From: an uncultured Clostridia bacterium
Lineage (GTDB): Bacteria > Bacillota > Clostridia > Lachnospirales > Anaerotignaceae
Direction of reading: 5' to 3'
Assembly: GCA_910587195.1 (NCBI GenBank)
Contig: CAJUKL010000006.1
Coordinates: 1-64,000 of the forward strand
Length of the DNA stretch: 64,000 bases
A model generated the notes under the pieces. It worked only from the letters and a program-made list of their open reading frames with translations, did no database searches and had not been told where the DNA came from. Both the position numbers and the translations under genes were made by a program. Positions 36,595 through 45,042 of this stretch are shown here, piece by piece; position 1 is the stretch's first letter, and the number at the start of each line of letters is the position of its first letter.

Positions 36595-37584
36595 ATGAGT
36601 GAAAAAATAAGAGTAGCTATTGCAGGCTATGGTAATATTGGTCGTGGTGTAGAAGCTGCGATTGCACAAAATGAAGATATGATATTGACAACAGTTTTTA
36701 CAAGAAGAAATCCTGAAAGCATTCAAATTAATACCACAGGTGCAAAAGTAATGAAAATGTCAGATGCGGCATCTATAAAAGATGAAATCGATGTTGTAAT
36801 TCTTTGTGGTGGCTCTGCAACAGATTTACCAGTACAAGGCCCAGAAATGGCACAACTTTTTAATACAGTAGACAGCTTTGATACCCATGCAAAGATACCA
36901 GAATATTTTAAAGCAGTAAATGAAGCTGCTTCTAAAAATGGAAATGTTTCTATTATTTCTGTTGGTTGGGATCCTGGTTTATTTTCTATCAACAGACTTT
37001 ATGGAAGTGCAATTTTACCAAATGGCGGATATTATACTTTTTGGGGAAAAGGGGTAAGTCAAGGACATTCTGATGCCATTAGACGTGTAAAAGGAGTAAA
37101 AAATGGAATTCAATATACCATTCCTGTAGAATCTTCTGTAGAAGCAGCAAGAAGCGGAAATTTACCAGAATTGACAACACGTCAAAAACATACTCGACTT
37201 TGTTATGTTGTAGCAGAAGATGGTGCAGATTTGGCAGAGATTGAAAAAACAATCAAAGAAATGCCAAATTATTTTTCAGATTATGACACTACAGTAAACT
37301 TTATTTCTGAAGAAGAATTAAAACAATATCATAGCAAAATGCCTCATGGTGGTTTTGTTATCCATAGTGGTAGTACAAACAACAACACAAACAAACATGT
37401 TATAGAATACTCTTTAAAATTAGACTCTAACCCAGAATTTACTGGCTCTGTATTGGTTGCTTATGCAAGGGCTGCTTATCGTTTAGCAAAAAAAGGGGAA
37501 TGTGGCGCAAAAACAGTATTGGATATTGCACCAGCTATGCTTTCTCCAAAAACAGGAGATGTTTTAAGAAGTACACTATTGTAA
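36595..37584 (+). CDS. ddh: meso-Diaminopimelate dehydrogenase
   Basis: A 329-residue NADPH-dependent enzyme that makes meso-DAP directly from tetrahydrodipicolinate, giving lysine and the peptidoglycan cross-linker. Features: Rossmann start IRVAIAGYGNIGRGVE, VVILCGGSATDLP, SFDTHAKIPEYF, VGWDPGLFSINR, the substrate-site GKGVSQGHSDAIRRV, and the Gly/His/Asn segment MPHGGFVIHSGSTNN. The length is as in Corynebacterium and clostridial Ddh. It is monocistronic, with an AAGGAGG RBS and a strong terminator. Confidence 0.95.
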   Translation: MSEKIRVAIAGYGNIGRGVEAAIAQNEDMILTTVFTRRNPESIQINTTGAKVMKMSDAASIKDEIDVVILCGGSATDLPVQGPEMAQLFNTVDSFDTHAKIPEYFKAVNEAASKNGNVSIISVGWDPGLFSINRLYGSAILPNGGYYTFWGKGVSQGHSDAIRRVKGVKNGIQYTIPVESSVEAARSGNLPELTTRQKHTRLCYVVAEDGADLAEIEKTIKEMPNYFSDYDTTVNFISEEELKQYHSKMPHGGFVIHSGSTNNNTNKHVIEYSLKLDSNPEFTGSVLVAYARAAYRLAKKGECGAKTVLDIAPAMLSPKTGDVLRSTLL

Positions 37585-37587
37585 TAA

Positions 37588-37617
37588 AAAAAGGTGTAGC
37601 ATCTGCTACACCTTTTT
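37588..37617. terminator. Bidirectional terminator ddh/luxS
   Basis: A perfect 14-bp stem, AAAAAGGTGTAGCA with its complement around a TC loop, between the convergent ddh and luxS genes. Confidence 0.92.
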
Positions 37618-37629
37618 AAATACTCTTTT

Positions 37630-38115
37630 TTAATAATTTTGTGTTGGATATTCAAGATTTTCTTTTTTTATCTGATATAATACTTCTTCTAAAAATTTGC
37701 CACATTCTATTTTTGTAATTTCTAAATTATGGTCTAAATAATTACCACACATATAAGATTTTGCCGCAGGAATTTCACCTACAAAATTTGCCATATATTC
37801 AAAAGATTCTGTAATAATCTTAATTACATCTTCTGATTTTAAATCTCCTTTAAAAATAACATACATTCCAGTACGGCAGCCCATAGGGCCAACATAAATT
37901 GTCTTATCTGCCCATTCTTTATGACTTCTAAAAAAAGTTGCCATCAAATGTTCTATGGTATGCATTACAGAAGTATCCATTACCATTTCACGGTTTGGCT
38001 CTTTCATTCTAACATCAAATGTTGTTAAAACACCATTTTCAACAGTATCTTTTCGAGAAACATAAATCCCTCTTAACAATTTATCATGATTAATTCCAAA
38101 ACTTGTAACATCCAT
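37630..38115 (-). CDS. luxS: S-ribosylhomocysteine lyase
   Basis: A 161-residue metalloenzyme that splits S-ribosylhomocysteine to homocysteine and DPD, the AI-2 precursor. Metal ligands H52 and H56 (HTIEHL) and C123 (YMCGNYLDH) are present, with the catalytic E55 and C80 (GPMGCRTGMY). I chose the ATG at 38115 with AAAGGAGAG upstream; the longer frame to 38139 adds eight lysine-rich residues absent from the family. No pfs gene is adjacent. Confidence 0.95.
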   Translation of the reverse strand: MDVTSFGINHDKLLRGIYVSRKDTVENGVLTTFDVRMKEPNREMVMDTSVMHTIEHLMATFFRSHKEWADKTIYVGPMGCRTGMYVIFKGDLKSEDVIKIITESFEYMANFVGEIPAAKSYMCGNYLDHNLEITKIECGKFLEEVLYQIKKENLEYPTQNY

Positions 38116-38214
38116 CTTTTTTCTCTCCTTTATTTTCATATATTATAATTTTATACTTTATTCTAACAAAATACAATATAAATTTTATAAAATACATTAA
38201 TATTCCATTCTATA

Positions 38215-38243
38215 TTGCATAATATTTTTATTTCTTTTATACT
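38215..38243 (+). promoter_or_regulatory. Promoter of the HD-domain gene
   Basis: TTGCAT (38215-38220), a 17-base spacer and TATACT (38238-38243) lie 37 bases before the ATG. Confidence 0.75.
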
Positions 38244-38280
38244 TAAAATAAAGAAATTTATACAGAAAGAAGGAATTAAA

Positions 38281-38835
38281 ATGAGCATTACAAGAGAAGA
38301 AGCATGGAAATTATTAAACGAATTTAATAAAGAACCTTTTCATATTCGCCATGCTGAAGTAGTAGAAGGCATCATGAAATATTTTGCAAGAGAATTAGGA
38401 TATGCTGAAGAAGAAGAATTTTGGGGAATTGTTGGATTATTACATGATTTAGATTTTGAGCAATATCCAGAACAGCATTGCATAAAAGAGCAAGAAATTA
38501 TGCGTGAAAGAGGCATTGATGAAAGAATTATCCACGCAACAGCAAGTCATGGTTATGGTCTTGTAGCAGATGTAAAACCAGAACATGAAATGGAAAAAGT
38601 TCTTTTTGCAGTAGATGAATTGTCTGGATTGTTAGGTGCTGCAGCTAAAATGCGCCCTTCTAAAAGTGTACAAGATATGGAATTAAAATCTGCAAAGAAA
38701 AAATTTAAAGATAAAGCTTTTGCTGCTGGTTGTTCCAGAGATGTCATTCGCAAAGGTGCTGAAATGTTAGGCTGGGAATTAGATGACTTAATTCGCAAAA
38801 CGATTGAAGCCATGAAAGAAGACCCAAGAAATTAA
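38281..38835 (+). CDS. HD-domain hydrolase family protein
   Basis: A 184-residue cytosolic protein of the HD metal-dependent phosphohydrolase group. The metal ligands are RHAEVV with the first His, LLHDLDFE with the HD pair, and a later VDEL-type Asp (FAVDELSGL); HATASHGYG adds two more His. The sequence type (LLNEFNKEPFHIRHAEVVEG) is a common stand-alone HD protein in clostridia annotated only by domain. The ATG at 38281 has GAAGGA upstream. Substrate unknown. Confidence 0.82.
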   Translation: MSITREEAWKLLNEFNKEPFHIRHAEVVEGIMKYFARELGYAEEEEFWGIVGLLHDLDFEQYPEQHCIKEQEIMRERGIDERIIHATASHGYGLVADVKPEHEMEKVLFAVDELSGLLGAAAKMRPSKSVQDMELKSAKKKFKDKAFAAGCSRDVIRKGAEMLGWELDDLIRKTIEAMKEDPRN

Positions 38836-38856
38836 AAAACTTTAGTCAAACAAATA

Positions 38857-38883
38857 ACCTCCTGCTTTTTTCAAACAGGAGGT
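38857..38883 (+). terminator. Terminator of the HD-domain gene
   Basis: ACCTCCTG (38857-38864) pairs with CAGGAGGT (38876-38883), followed by a T-rich run that overlaps the end of the small gene on the other strand. Confidence 0.8.
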
Positions 38884-38889
38884 ATATTA

Positions 38890-39024
38890 TTATTTTTTGT
38901 CAGAACAATGTCCACTACAACAATGACAATCTCCACAACTACAAGTTCCTTTATTTTTAATGATATTTTTTACTGCCATAATAACAAGAAGCAATACAAT
39001 ACCACCAATTACAATATTTGCCAA
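38890..39024 (-). CDS. FeoB-associated Cys-rich membrane protein
   Basis: A 44-residue protein beginning at TTG behind GGAGGG. It has one transmembrane helix (ANIVIGGIVLLLVIMAVKNI), then a short basic stretch and a Cys/His-rich tail (CSCGDCHCCSGHC). This is the small membrane protein that commonly ends feoAB operons in Firmicutes and may bind iron or cap the FeoB pore; its exact role is unproven. It starts 16 bases after the feoB stop. Confidence 0.85.
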   Translation of the reverse strand: MANIVIGGIVLLLVIMAVKNIIKNKGTCSCGDCHCCSGHCSDKK

Positions 39025-39040
39025 ATAAATCCCTCCTATT

Positions 39041-41164
39041 TTATTCCGCTGTTTGTGTAAAATGAATTTGATGCTTTTTGTCTTTTACAAAAATCATTAT
39101 TATAACAGCCATAATTGCTGCAATACAAAAAACTGCTGGAATTGGATTTGCTCCATATAATAATGTATTACCAACTGTATAGATAAGTAAAGACACCATA
39201 TAAGCTAAACCTGTTTGATAGCCCACTGCAATCAATGTCCACTTCCAGTTACCCATCTCTCTTTTTATTGCACCAATCGCTGCAAAACAAGGTGCGCATA
39301 ATAAATTAAATGCCAAAAAAGAATATGCGGATACCTGTGTAAAAGAGCCTTGCAAGTTTGCCCAAATTTCAACACCATCTTCTGCAACTTCTCCCATACC
39401 ATATAATACTCCAAATGTTCCAACAACATTTTCTTTTGCTACCAAGCCTGTTATCGTTGCTACTGCCGCTTTCCAATCGCCCCAGCCTAAAGGCGCAAAA
39501 ATTGGAGCAATGATATTACCAATAGAAGCTAAAATAGATTCACTTGCATCTACCATTTGCAACGACCCATTAAAAGATTGTAAAAACCAAATGAAACCAC
39601 AAGCAACAAAAATAATGGTACCTGCTTTTTTAATAAATGATTTTCCTCTGTCCCACATATGAATCAATACACCTTTTGCTGCTGGAACATGATAAGGTGG
39701 CAATTCCATAACAAATGGTGCTGGTTCCCCAGAAAATAAAGTTGTCTTTTTTAACAAGATACCTGAAAAAATAATTGCTCCAATTCCAATAAAATAAGCA
39801 GATGGCCCAATCCAAGAACTTTCTGGAAATAATGCGCCTGCAATCAGTGCAATAATAGGTAATTTTGCACCACATGGAATAAATGTTGTCGTCATAATCG
39901 TCATTTTTCTATCTTTTTCATTTTCAATCGTTCTGGAAGCCATTACAGCAGGAACACCACAACCTGTTCCAATTAGCATGGGAATAAATGATTTTCCTGA
40001 TAAGCCAAACTTTCTAAAAATTCTATCCATAATAAACGCAATACGTGCCATATAACCACAATCTTCCAAAATAGAAAGAAAAAAGAATAATACAAGCATT
40101 TGTGGTAAAAATCCAATGACTGCACCAACACCACCAATAATACCATCAACAATAAAACTTTGTAACCATTCTGCTGTCCCTACATTTTCTAAAAATATAG
40201 ATACTTTTCCTTGTAAAAATTCCCCTACAAATACATCATTTGTCCAATCAGTTGCTATTGTTCCTACGGTAGAAACTGAAATATAATAAACCAACCACAT
40301 TACTGCTACAAAAAATGGCAAAGCAAAAAATCTGTTTGTTACAACACGGTCAATTTTATCAGATGTTGTCATCATTGTTTTTTCTTTTTTTTGTACGAAT
40401 TTTAAAATTAGCTTCCCTATGTATTCATATCTTTCATTTGTAATAATACTTTCACTATCATCATCTAATGCTTGTTCGCAATCTACAATGATTTTTTCTA
40501 ATTTTTCTGCAACTGTTTTATCAAATTGAAAACTTTTTAATACTTTTTCATCTCTTTCAAACAATTTAATGGAAAACCATCTAAGCTGTTTTTTATCTAC
40601 AATATCTTGAATCAGTGCTGCAATTTTTTGTAATGCCTTTTCTACTTTTGTTTGAAAAATTTCCATACAAATTGTTTGTTGTGTAGCTTCCAATGCAGCT
40701 TGTGCCGCCTCCATGGTACCCTGCCCTTTTAAGGCAGATGTTTCCACAATGTTACAACCAAGTGCCTCACTTAATGCTTTTCTATTGATACTATCACCAC
40801 GTTTTGCAACAATATCCATCATATTCATAGCGATTACAACCGGAATACCCATTTCTAATAATTGTGTTGTTAAATAAAGATTTCTTTCCATATTAGAAGC
40901 ATCTACCAAATTTAATATAACATCTGGTCGTTCTTTAATGATATAATCTCTTGTCACTACTTCTTCTAAAGTATAAGGAGAAAGGGAATAAATGCCTGGT
41001 AAATCTATTATTGTGACATCTTTATGCCCTTTTAATTTTCCTTCTTTTTTTTCTACTGTAACACCAGGCCAATTTCCTACATATTGCGAACTCCCTGTCA
41101 AATCATTAAACATAGTTGTTTTTCCACAGTTTGGATTTCCTGCAAGTGCTATTTTTTTTTCCAT
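39041..41164 (-). CDS. feoB: Ferrous iron transport protein B
   Basis: A 707-residue GTP-gated Fe(II) importer. It has an N-terminal G domain (G1 GNPNCGKTT, G2/G3 with DLPGIYSLSPYT, G4 NMMD, G5 SALKG), then a GDI helical region (about 170-265), two Gate domains and about eight TM helices. The Gate motifs GVPAVMASRTIENEKDRK and PCFAAIGAIKREMG are clear. There is no break. It is third in a feoA-feoA-feoB-small protein operon. Confidence 0.95.
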   Translation of the reverse strand: MEKKIALAGNPNCGKTTMFNDLTGSSQYVGNWPGVTVEKKEGKLKGHKDVTIIDLPGIYSLSPYTLEEVVTRDYIIKERPDVILNLVDASNMERNLYLTTQLLEMGIPVVIAMNMMDIVAKRGDSINRKALSEALGCNIVETSALKGQGTMEAAQAALEATQQTICMEIFQTKVEKALQKIAALIQDIVDKKQLRWFSIKLFERDEKVLKSFQFDKTVAEKLEKIIVDCEQALDDDSESIITNERYEYIGKLILKFVQKKEKTMMTTSDKIDRVVTNRFFALPFFVAVMWLVYYISVSTVGTIATDWTNDVFVGEFLQGKVSIFLENVGTAEWLQSFIVDGIIGGVGAVIGFLPQMLVLFFFLSILEDCGYMARIAFIMDRIFRKFGLSGKSFIPMLIGTGCGVPAVMASRTIENEKDRKMTIMTTTFIPCGAKLPIIALIAGALFPESSWIGPSAYFIGIGAIIFSGILLKKTTLFSGEPAPFVMELPPYHVPAAKGVLIHMWDRGKSFIKKAGTIIFVACGFIWFLQSFNGSLQMVDASESILASIGNIIAPIFAPLGWGDWKAAVATITGLVAKENVVGTFGVLYGMGEVAEDGVEIWANLQGSFTQVSAYSFLAFNLLCAPCFAAIGAIKREMGNWKWTLIAVGYQTGLAYMVSLLIYTVGNTLLYGANPIPAVFCIAAIMAVIIMIFVKDKKHQIHFTQTAE

Positions 41165-41178
41165 TTTATACCCCCTAT

Positions 41179-41400
41179 TTATCCAATTAAAATCATTTCA
41201 GCGTCTGCTTTTCTTAAGGAAAGTTCATACCCTCTTACATTTATTTCTAATGGGTCACCTAATGGTGCAACTTTTCTAAGGAATATTTCTGTTCCCTTTG
41301 TAATCCCCATATCCATAATTCTTCTTTTTACTGCACCATTTCCTGTTAATTTTAATACAGTAACCGTTTCACCTATTTTTGCTTCTTTTAATGTTTTCAA
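41179..41400 (-). CDS. feoA: FeoA-domain protein, second copy
   Basis: A 73-residue SH3-like FeoA protein (LKEAKIGETVTVLKLTG, RRIMDMGITKGTEIFLRKVA, YELSLRKADAEMI). I chose the TTG at 41400 with AAGGGGAG upstream, which leaves 13 bases after the first feoA; the longer frame to 41454 would overlap that gene. FeoA proteins bind and stimulate FeoB. Confidence 0.88.
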   Translation of the reverse strand: MKTLKEAKIGETVTVLKLTGNGAVKRRIMDMGITKGTEIFLRKVAPLGDPLEINVRGYELSLRKADAEMILIG

Positions 41401-41413
41401 ATAAATCTCCCCT

Positions 41414-41626
41414 TCAAACCATAATTCTATTTGCCATGGATTTACTAATCGCAATACGACTATCCTTTATTTTCACAATAACATTTCCCTGTATTTGAGA
41501 TATAATTGTAATTTCACTTCCCTCTACAAACCCTAAATTTTTTAAAAATTGTTTTGCATCATCTTTTCCAGTAATTTTTTTAATAGATTGCACTTCACCC
41601 ATTCTTGCCATCATCAAAGGCATCAT
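41414..41626 (-). CDS. feoA: FeoA-domain protein, first copy
   Basis: A 70-residue FeoA protein (GEVQSIKKITGKDDAKQFLK, NLGFVEGSEITIISQIQG, RIAISKSMANRI). It is first in the operon with GGAAAGGAGC upstream. It differs clearly from the second copy, so this is a two-FeoA operon and not one gene split by a frameshift. Confidence 0.88.
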   Translation of the reverse strand: MMPLMMARMGEVQSIKKITGKDDAKQFLKNLGFVEGSEITIISQIQGNVIVKIKDSRIAISKSMANRIMV

Positions 41627-41668
41627 AAATGCTCCTTTCCAAAAAAATAAGAACTATATAATTTTTAT

Positions 41669-41718
41669 TAACTATAACTAACTATAATAAGTTTACATCA
41701 ACTAATTTTATTTGTCAA
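41669..41718 (-). promoter_or_regulatory. feo promoter with direct-repeat operator candidate
   Basis: On the minus strand TTGACA (41713-41718), a 17-base spacer and TAAACT (41690-41695). Just downstream is a TAACTATAA direct repeat (41669-41677 and 41679-41687, plus strand), one helical turn apart, which would cover the transcription start. A site for an iron-responsive repressor is likely but does not match a textbook Fur box. Confidence 0.55.
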
Positions 41719-41785
41719 TAGGTAATATAAAAAATAATAATTTACATAATATTATACTGGTAAACTTATTTTTGCTAAAAAATAA

Positions 41786-41807
41786 AGTAGCTATGAAAAT
41801 AGCTACT
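41786..41807 (-). terminator. Terminator of pyrE
   Basis: AGTAGCTAT-GAAA-ATAGCTACT, a 9-bp perfect stem; on the minus strand it is followed by a T-rich run. Confidence 0.85.
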
Positions 41808-41820
41808 CTAAAACACTTTT

Positions 41821-42489
41821 TTAAAACACACAATATTGTTCCATATATTTTTCCATTAGGTCTAGCACAGCATCATAACTGCCTTGCTCTTTTAAATACT
41901 CATAAATATCTTGCACAGAAATAATAGAATGTACCTGTATTCCAAATTCCTCACTAACTTCCATAATAGCTGTTTTCCCTTTGGTTTGCCCTATTTCACA
42001 ACGATTTACAGAAATAAACATATGATTTACTGTTACATTTGCAGCATTTTTTAAAACAGGCATGGTTTCCCGGATTGCCGTTCCTGCTGTAATAACATCT
42101 TCAATAATAATAACAGTATCATTTTCTTTTGGCTGATAACCTACTAAATTTCCACCTTCGCCATGGTCTTTGACTTCTTTTCTATTAAAAAAATAAGGCT
42201 TGTCTATTTGATATTCTGTTGCAAGAGAAGCAGCCGTTGCTGTTACAAGTGGGATTCCTTTATAAGCTGGGCCAAACATACAATCAAAATTATCACCACA
42301 AGTTTCTTTTATCAGTTGTGCATAAAACTTTCCTAATGTTGCAATTTGTTTTCCAGTCTTATAATTTCCTGTATTTACAAAATAAGGTGTAAAACGTCCA
42401 CTTTTTGTTTTAAACTCTCCAAAACGTAGCACATCTGCTTGCATCATAAATTCAATAAATTCTTTTTTATTCTTTGTTAGCATTTTCAT
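41821..42489 (-). CDS. pyrE: Orotate phosphoribosyltransferase
   Basis: A 222-residue enzyme making OMP from orotate and PRPP. Features: FGEFKTKSGRFTPYFVNTGN at the start, MFGPAYKGIPLVTA, the flexible-loop KEVKDHGEGG, and the PRPP motif VIIIEDVITAGTAIRE. It is 6 bases downstream of pyrD. The length and order are those of the pyrimidine operon end. Confidence 0.95.
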   Translation of the reverse strand: MKMLTKNKKEFIEFMMQADVLRFGEFKTKSGRFTPYFVNTGNYKTGKQIATLGKFYAQLIKETCGDNFDCMFGPAYKGIPLVTATAASLATEYQIDKPYFFNRKEVKDHGEGGNLVGYQPKENDTVIIIEDVITAGTAIRETMPVLKNAANVTVNHMFISVNRCEIGQTKGKTAIMEVSEEFGIQVHSIISVQDIYEYLKEQGSYDAVLDLMEKYMEQYCVF

Positions 42490-42495
42490 TCCCCT

Positions 42496-43422
42496 TTAGT
42501 CTATAATTCCTTTTATATCAGCAATATCTTTTATATCATATTGTTCCATATAGTTTTGAATCCCATTTATTGTTTCAATGGTAGCCATTGGATTTGAAAA
42601 ATTTGCAGTTCCGATTGCAACTGCTGTTGCTCCAGCCATCATAAATTCAACCGCATCTTCTGCATTTGTAATACCACCCATACCAATAATAGGTACATTC
42701 ACTGCTTTTGCTGTTTGATATACCATGCGAACAGCTACAGGTTTTATTGCAGGCCCAGAAAGTCCCCCTATTTTATTTGCTAAAACAGGCTTCCTTTTAT
42801 AAATATCAATTTTCATTCCTTGCAATGTATTGATAAGAGATAAGGCATCTGCTCCCCCACAAACCGCCGCCTTGGCAATTTCTGTAATATCTGTTACATT
42901 TGGTGTCAGTTTTACAATAAGAGGTTGTTTTGCATATTTTTTTACTTCTGAAACAACTTTTTCTGCCATTTTAGGTTGTGTTCCAAAAGTAATACCACCT
43001 TCTGTAACATTTGGACAAGAAATATTTAATTCTAGTAAATCAACATCTGCATCTGCTAATTTTTCTGCAACTTGACAATATTCTTCTATGGTATGTCCAC
43101 AGATATTAACAATAATTTTTGTATCATACTGGCGTAAAAAAGGAATATCATTTTCTATCACATAGTCTACACCCGGATTTTGTAAACCTACAGAGTTTAA
43201 CATACCTCCATAAGTTTCTGCAATACGGGGTGCATGATTTCCTTTCCATGCAACATTTGCAACTCCTTTTATAGTAACTGCTCCTAACTGGTTTAAGTCT
43301 ACAAATTCTTCATATTCTTTGCCAGAAGCAAAGGTTCCGGAAGCAGTTGTAACTGGATTTTTCATTGTAACGCCAGCAATAGTAACAGATAAATTTCTAT
43401 GGAATGTTGAGAAATGATTCAT
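42496..43422 (-). CDS. pyrD: Dihydroorotate dehydrogenase, class 1B catalytic subunit
   Basis: A 308-residue FMN TIM-barrel enzyme that oxidises dihydroorotate. The catalytic base is Cys in LLELNISCPNV, which marks class 1; KNPVTTASGTFASG and GMGGITNAEDAVEFMMAGA are FMN-site motifs. The sequence type is the NAD-dependent 1B form, which normally needs PyrK; no pyrK is adjacent here, so it must be elsewhere if present. It has its own promoter. Confidence 0.93.
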   Translation of the reverse strand: MNHFSTFHRNLSVTIAGVTMKNPVTTASGTFASGKEYEEFVDLNQLGAVTIKGVANVAWKGNHAPRIAETYGGMLNSVGLQNPGVDYVIENDIPFLRQYDTKIIVNICGHTIEEYCQVAEKLADADVDLLELNISCPNVTEGGITFGTQPKMAEKVVSEVKKYAKQPLIVKLTPNVTDITEIAKAAVCGGADALSLINTLQGMKIDIYKRKPVLANKIGGLSGPAIKPVAVRMVYQTAKAVNVPIIGMGGITNAEDAVEFMMAGATAVAIGTANFSNPMATIETINGIQNYMEQYDIKDIADIKGIID

Positions 43423-43459
43423 TGTTTTTCTCCTTTTTTGTTTATGTTATAATTTAGAA

Positions 43460-43488
43460 ATTATAGCATAAAAATTATTTTTATTCAA
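43460..43488 (-). promoter_or_regulatory. pyrDE promoter
   Basis: On the minus strand TTGAAT (43483-43488), a 17-base spacer and TATAAT (43460-43465). It lies only 5 bases from the start of the repeat element at 43494. Confidence 0.8.
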
Positions 43489-43493
43489 GTTTT

Positions 43494-43805
43494 GGTTATA
43501 AAATAACAGGGCAGCCGCATAAAAAATATTGTATATAAAAAAATTTAGAATCTGTTGCGTGTGCGAAAGGTAAAGTTTTTGGTTAAGCTTTTTTCAAAAA
43601 GCTTGTGGGTTTGGGCAAAGCTCAAGGTTCTAATACGCTTGCGAGCGTGTTTTTGAAAGGGTGCAAAGTGTAGACTTTGGGGAAACTTTTTTCACCTGTG
43701 AAAAGTTTCCCCAAGAACTTCTGACTTTTGTCAAGTTTATAATAAGCCAGTTTTTGCAAAAGTTATAATTTTTGCCCCCCAAATTTTTATGCGGTTATAA
43801 AATAA
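43494..43805. repeat. Dispersed hairpin-rich repeat, long copy, MITE-like
   Basis: The core 43507-43794 (288 bases) begins CAGGGCAGCCGCATAAAAAA and ends TTTTTATGCGG, giving 11-base terminal inverted repeats (43515-43525 and 43784-43794). It is flanked by the direct repeat GGTTATAAAATAA (43494-43506 and 43793-43805). Inside are several hairpins, the largest GGGGAAACTTTT/AAAAGTTTCCCC at 43679-43712. The first 100 bases match the copy at 34066. There is no coding frame. Confidence 0.8.
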
Positions 43806-43838
43806 AAATCTCCTTTCCATTTTAGAAAAGAGATTTTT
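43804..43838 (-). terminator. Terminator of folT
   Basis: AAAAATCTC (43804-43812) pairs with GAGATTTTT (43830-43838); on the minus strand it ends in Ts. It abuts the repeat element. Confidence 0.75.
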
Positions 43839-43843
43839 TATTT

Positions 43844-44374
43844 CTAATAACTATGATAATTTACAATGTGATAGTGTGACAAAAATTTTGTTACCGTATA
43901 TACCATTACTAAATTGATAGGGTATTGCAAAATTGCTTTATAGACACGTGGTATGGCAAACAAAGGAGAACCATACATCATAAAAAGCCATATCGGAGAT
44001 AAAATTAAACTAATAATAATTGTGTATAATAATACCGCTCCTGCTACTCGTACCAATGTAATTGGTTTGCGATGCAACAGCAATCCAAACAAAAAGCCAA
44101 CTACAAAAGCACTAATTGTAAAACCAATAAAATAATAACCAATTGGTTTTGTAATAAATCCTACTACATCTCCAAGTGCGCCTGCAATTCCTCCAATTAC
44201 TGGACCATATAACATACCACAAACAGCAATCGGCAAAAAAGAAATCCCTATCCTTAAAGTACTGCCAATCATAATATTAAAATAATTTAATATTACATTA
44301 AGAGCAACAAACATAGCAACTCCAGTCAACACCCTTGGCTGCTTTAAAGTTTCCATAATTGATTCTTTTCTCAT
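43844..44374 (-). CDS. folT: ECF transporter S component, folate-type
   Basis: A 176-residue substrate-binding membrane subunit with six hydrophobic segments. LTGVAMFVALNVILNYFNI, then LRIGISFLPIAVCGMLYGP and VIGGIAGALGDVVGFITKP, are the FolT pattern, with the Arg near the folate pocket. It needs the shared EcfAA'T energising module, which is not in this window. It has its own promoter in the gap after the ABC operon and a GAGAGGAGT RBS. Confidence 0.85.
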   Translation of the reverse strand: MRKESIMETLKQPRVLTGVAMFVALNVILNYFNIMIGSTLRIGISFLPIAVCGMLYGPVIGGIAGALGDVVGFITKPIGYYFIGFTISAFVVGFLFGLLLHRKPITLVRVAGAVLLYTIIISLILSPIWLFMMYGSPLFAIPRVYKAILQYPINLVMVYTVTKFLSHYHIVNYHSY

Positions 44375-44406
44375 AAATGACTCCTCTCATTTTTTGTTTT
44401 GCAAAA

Positions 44407-44435
44407 AATATAGCATATATTGTTAAAAAAAGCAA
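44407..44435 (-). promoter_or_regulatory. folT promoter
   Basis: On the minus strand TTGCTT (44430-44435), a 17-base spacer and TATATT (44407-44412). The gap is too short for a folate riboswitch. Confidence 0.65.
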
Positions 44436-44442
44436 TCCTTTT

Positions 44443-45042
44443 TCAAGGTTTTAAATAAATTTGTTGTGTAGTTACTTGTTTTAATAAAGCAATATCATGG
44501 CTAACTACAAGCAATCCTATCTTTCTTTTTTCTACTTCCTGTAATAAAAAATGCCATATCTGACTTTGTGTTACCAAATCTAACATTGTAGTAATTTCAT
44601 CTGCTAACAAAAAATGTGTTTTTTTTCCTAATGCTCTTGCAATACAAAATCTTTGTAATTCTCCACCAGAAAGTGTATTTGGAAAACGATATAGCCAATT
44701 TTTTTGGATTCCTAATCCAGCTATTATTTCTTCTGAAATAGCATCCCCTTCTTCTAATATTTTTTTCATAACCAGTTTTGGATTTACAGCCATATCAGGG
44801 TGCTGCCATATCATTTGCACTGGACAATAGCCTTTTGGGAAAGGGTTTCCATCTAACAAAATGCTTCCTGCTGTTGGTTTTAGATAGCCTGATAATAATT
44901 TACAAAGTGTTGTTTTGCCAAATCCGCTAGGTGCAATGATACCAATGCGTTGTGTATTTTCTATAGAAAAAGATAAATTTTCCAATATAAAACGTCCTTT
45001 TTTTTCATAACGAAAAAAAATATTTTTTGCTTCTAATAACAT
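44443..45042 (-). CDS. ABC transporter ATPase (DppF/NikE type)
   Basis: A 199-residue ATPase with Walker A APSGFGKTTL, signature LSGGELQRFCIARAL, Walker B FLLADEIT (with Ile-Thr in place of the usual Pro-Thr) and the switch VVSHDIALL. It is shorter than DppF because it lacks the C-terminal oligopeptide extension, which matches the nickel-type NikE proteins. I chose the ATG at 45042 with GGCAGGAGG upstream; it overlaps the other ATPase gene by 10 bases. It is last in the five-gene importer operon. Confidence 0.88.
   Translation of the reverse strand: MLLEAKNIFFRYEKKGRFILENLSFSIENTQRIGIIAPSGFGKTTLCKLLSGYLKPTAGSILLDGNPFPKGYCPVQMIWQHPDMAVNPKLVMKKILEEGDAISEEIIAGLGIQKNWLYRFPNTLSGGELQRFCIARALGKKTHFLLADEITTMLDLVTQSQIWHFLLQEVEKRKIGLLVVSHDIALLKQVTTQQIYLKP

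Noticed and set aside
41179..41626. Two adjacent FeoA frames as a possible frameshifted single gene
   Set aside because: Each frame is a complete FeoA domain with its own RBS, and the sequences differ; two feoA genes is the better reading.
42496..43422. pyrD without adjacent pyrK as a sign of a broken operon
   Set aside because: The gene has its own promoter and is intact; pyrK is often encoded apart, so nothing can be concluded from this window.
44375..44442. Folate (THF) riboswitch before folT
   Set aside because: The 68-base gap is taken up by a promoter and RBS; no room for the aptamer and no conserved core seen.
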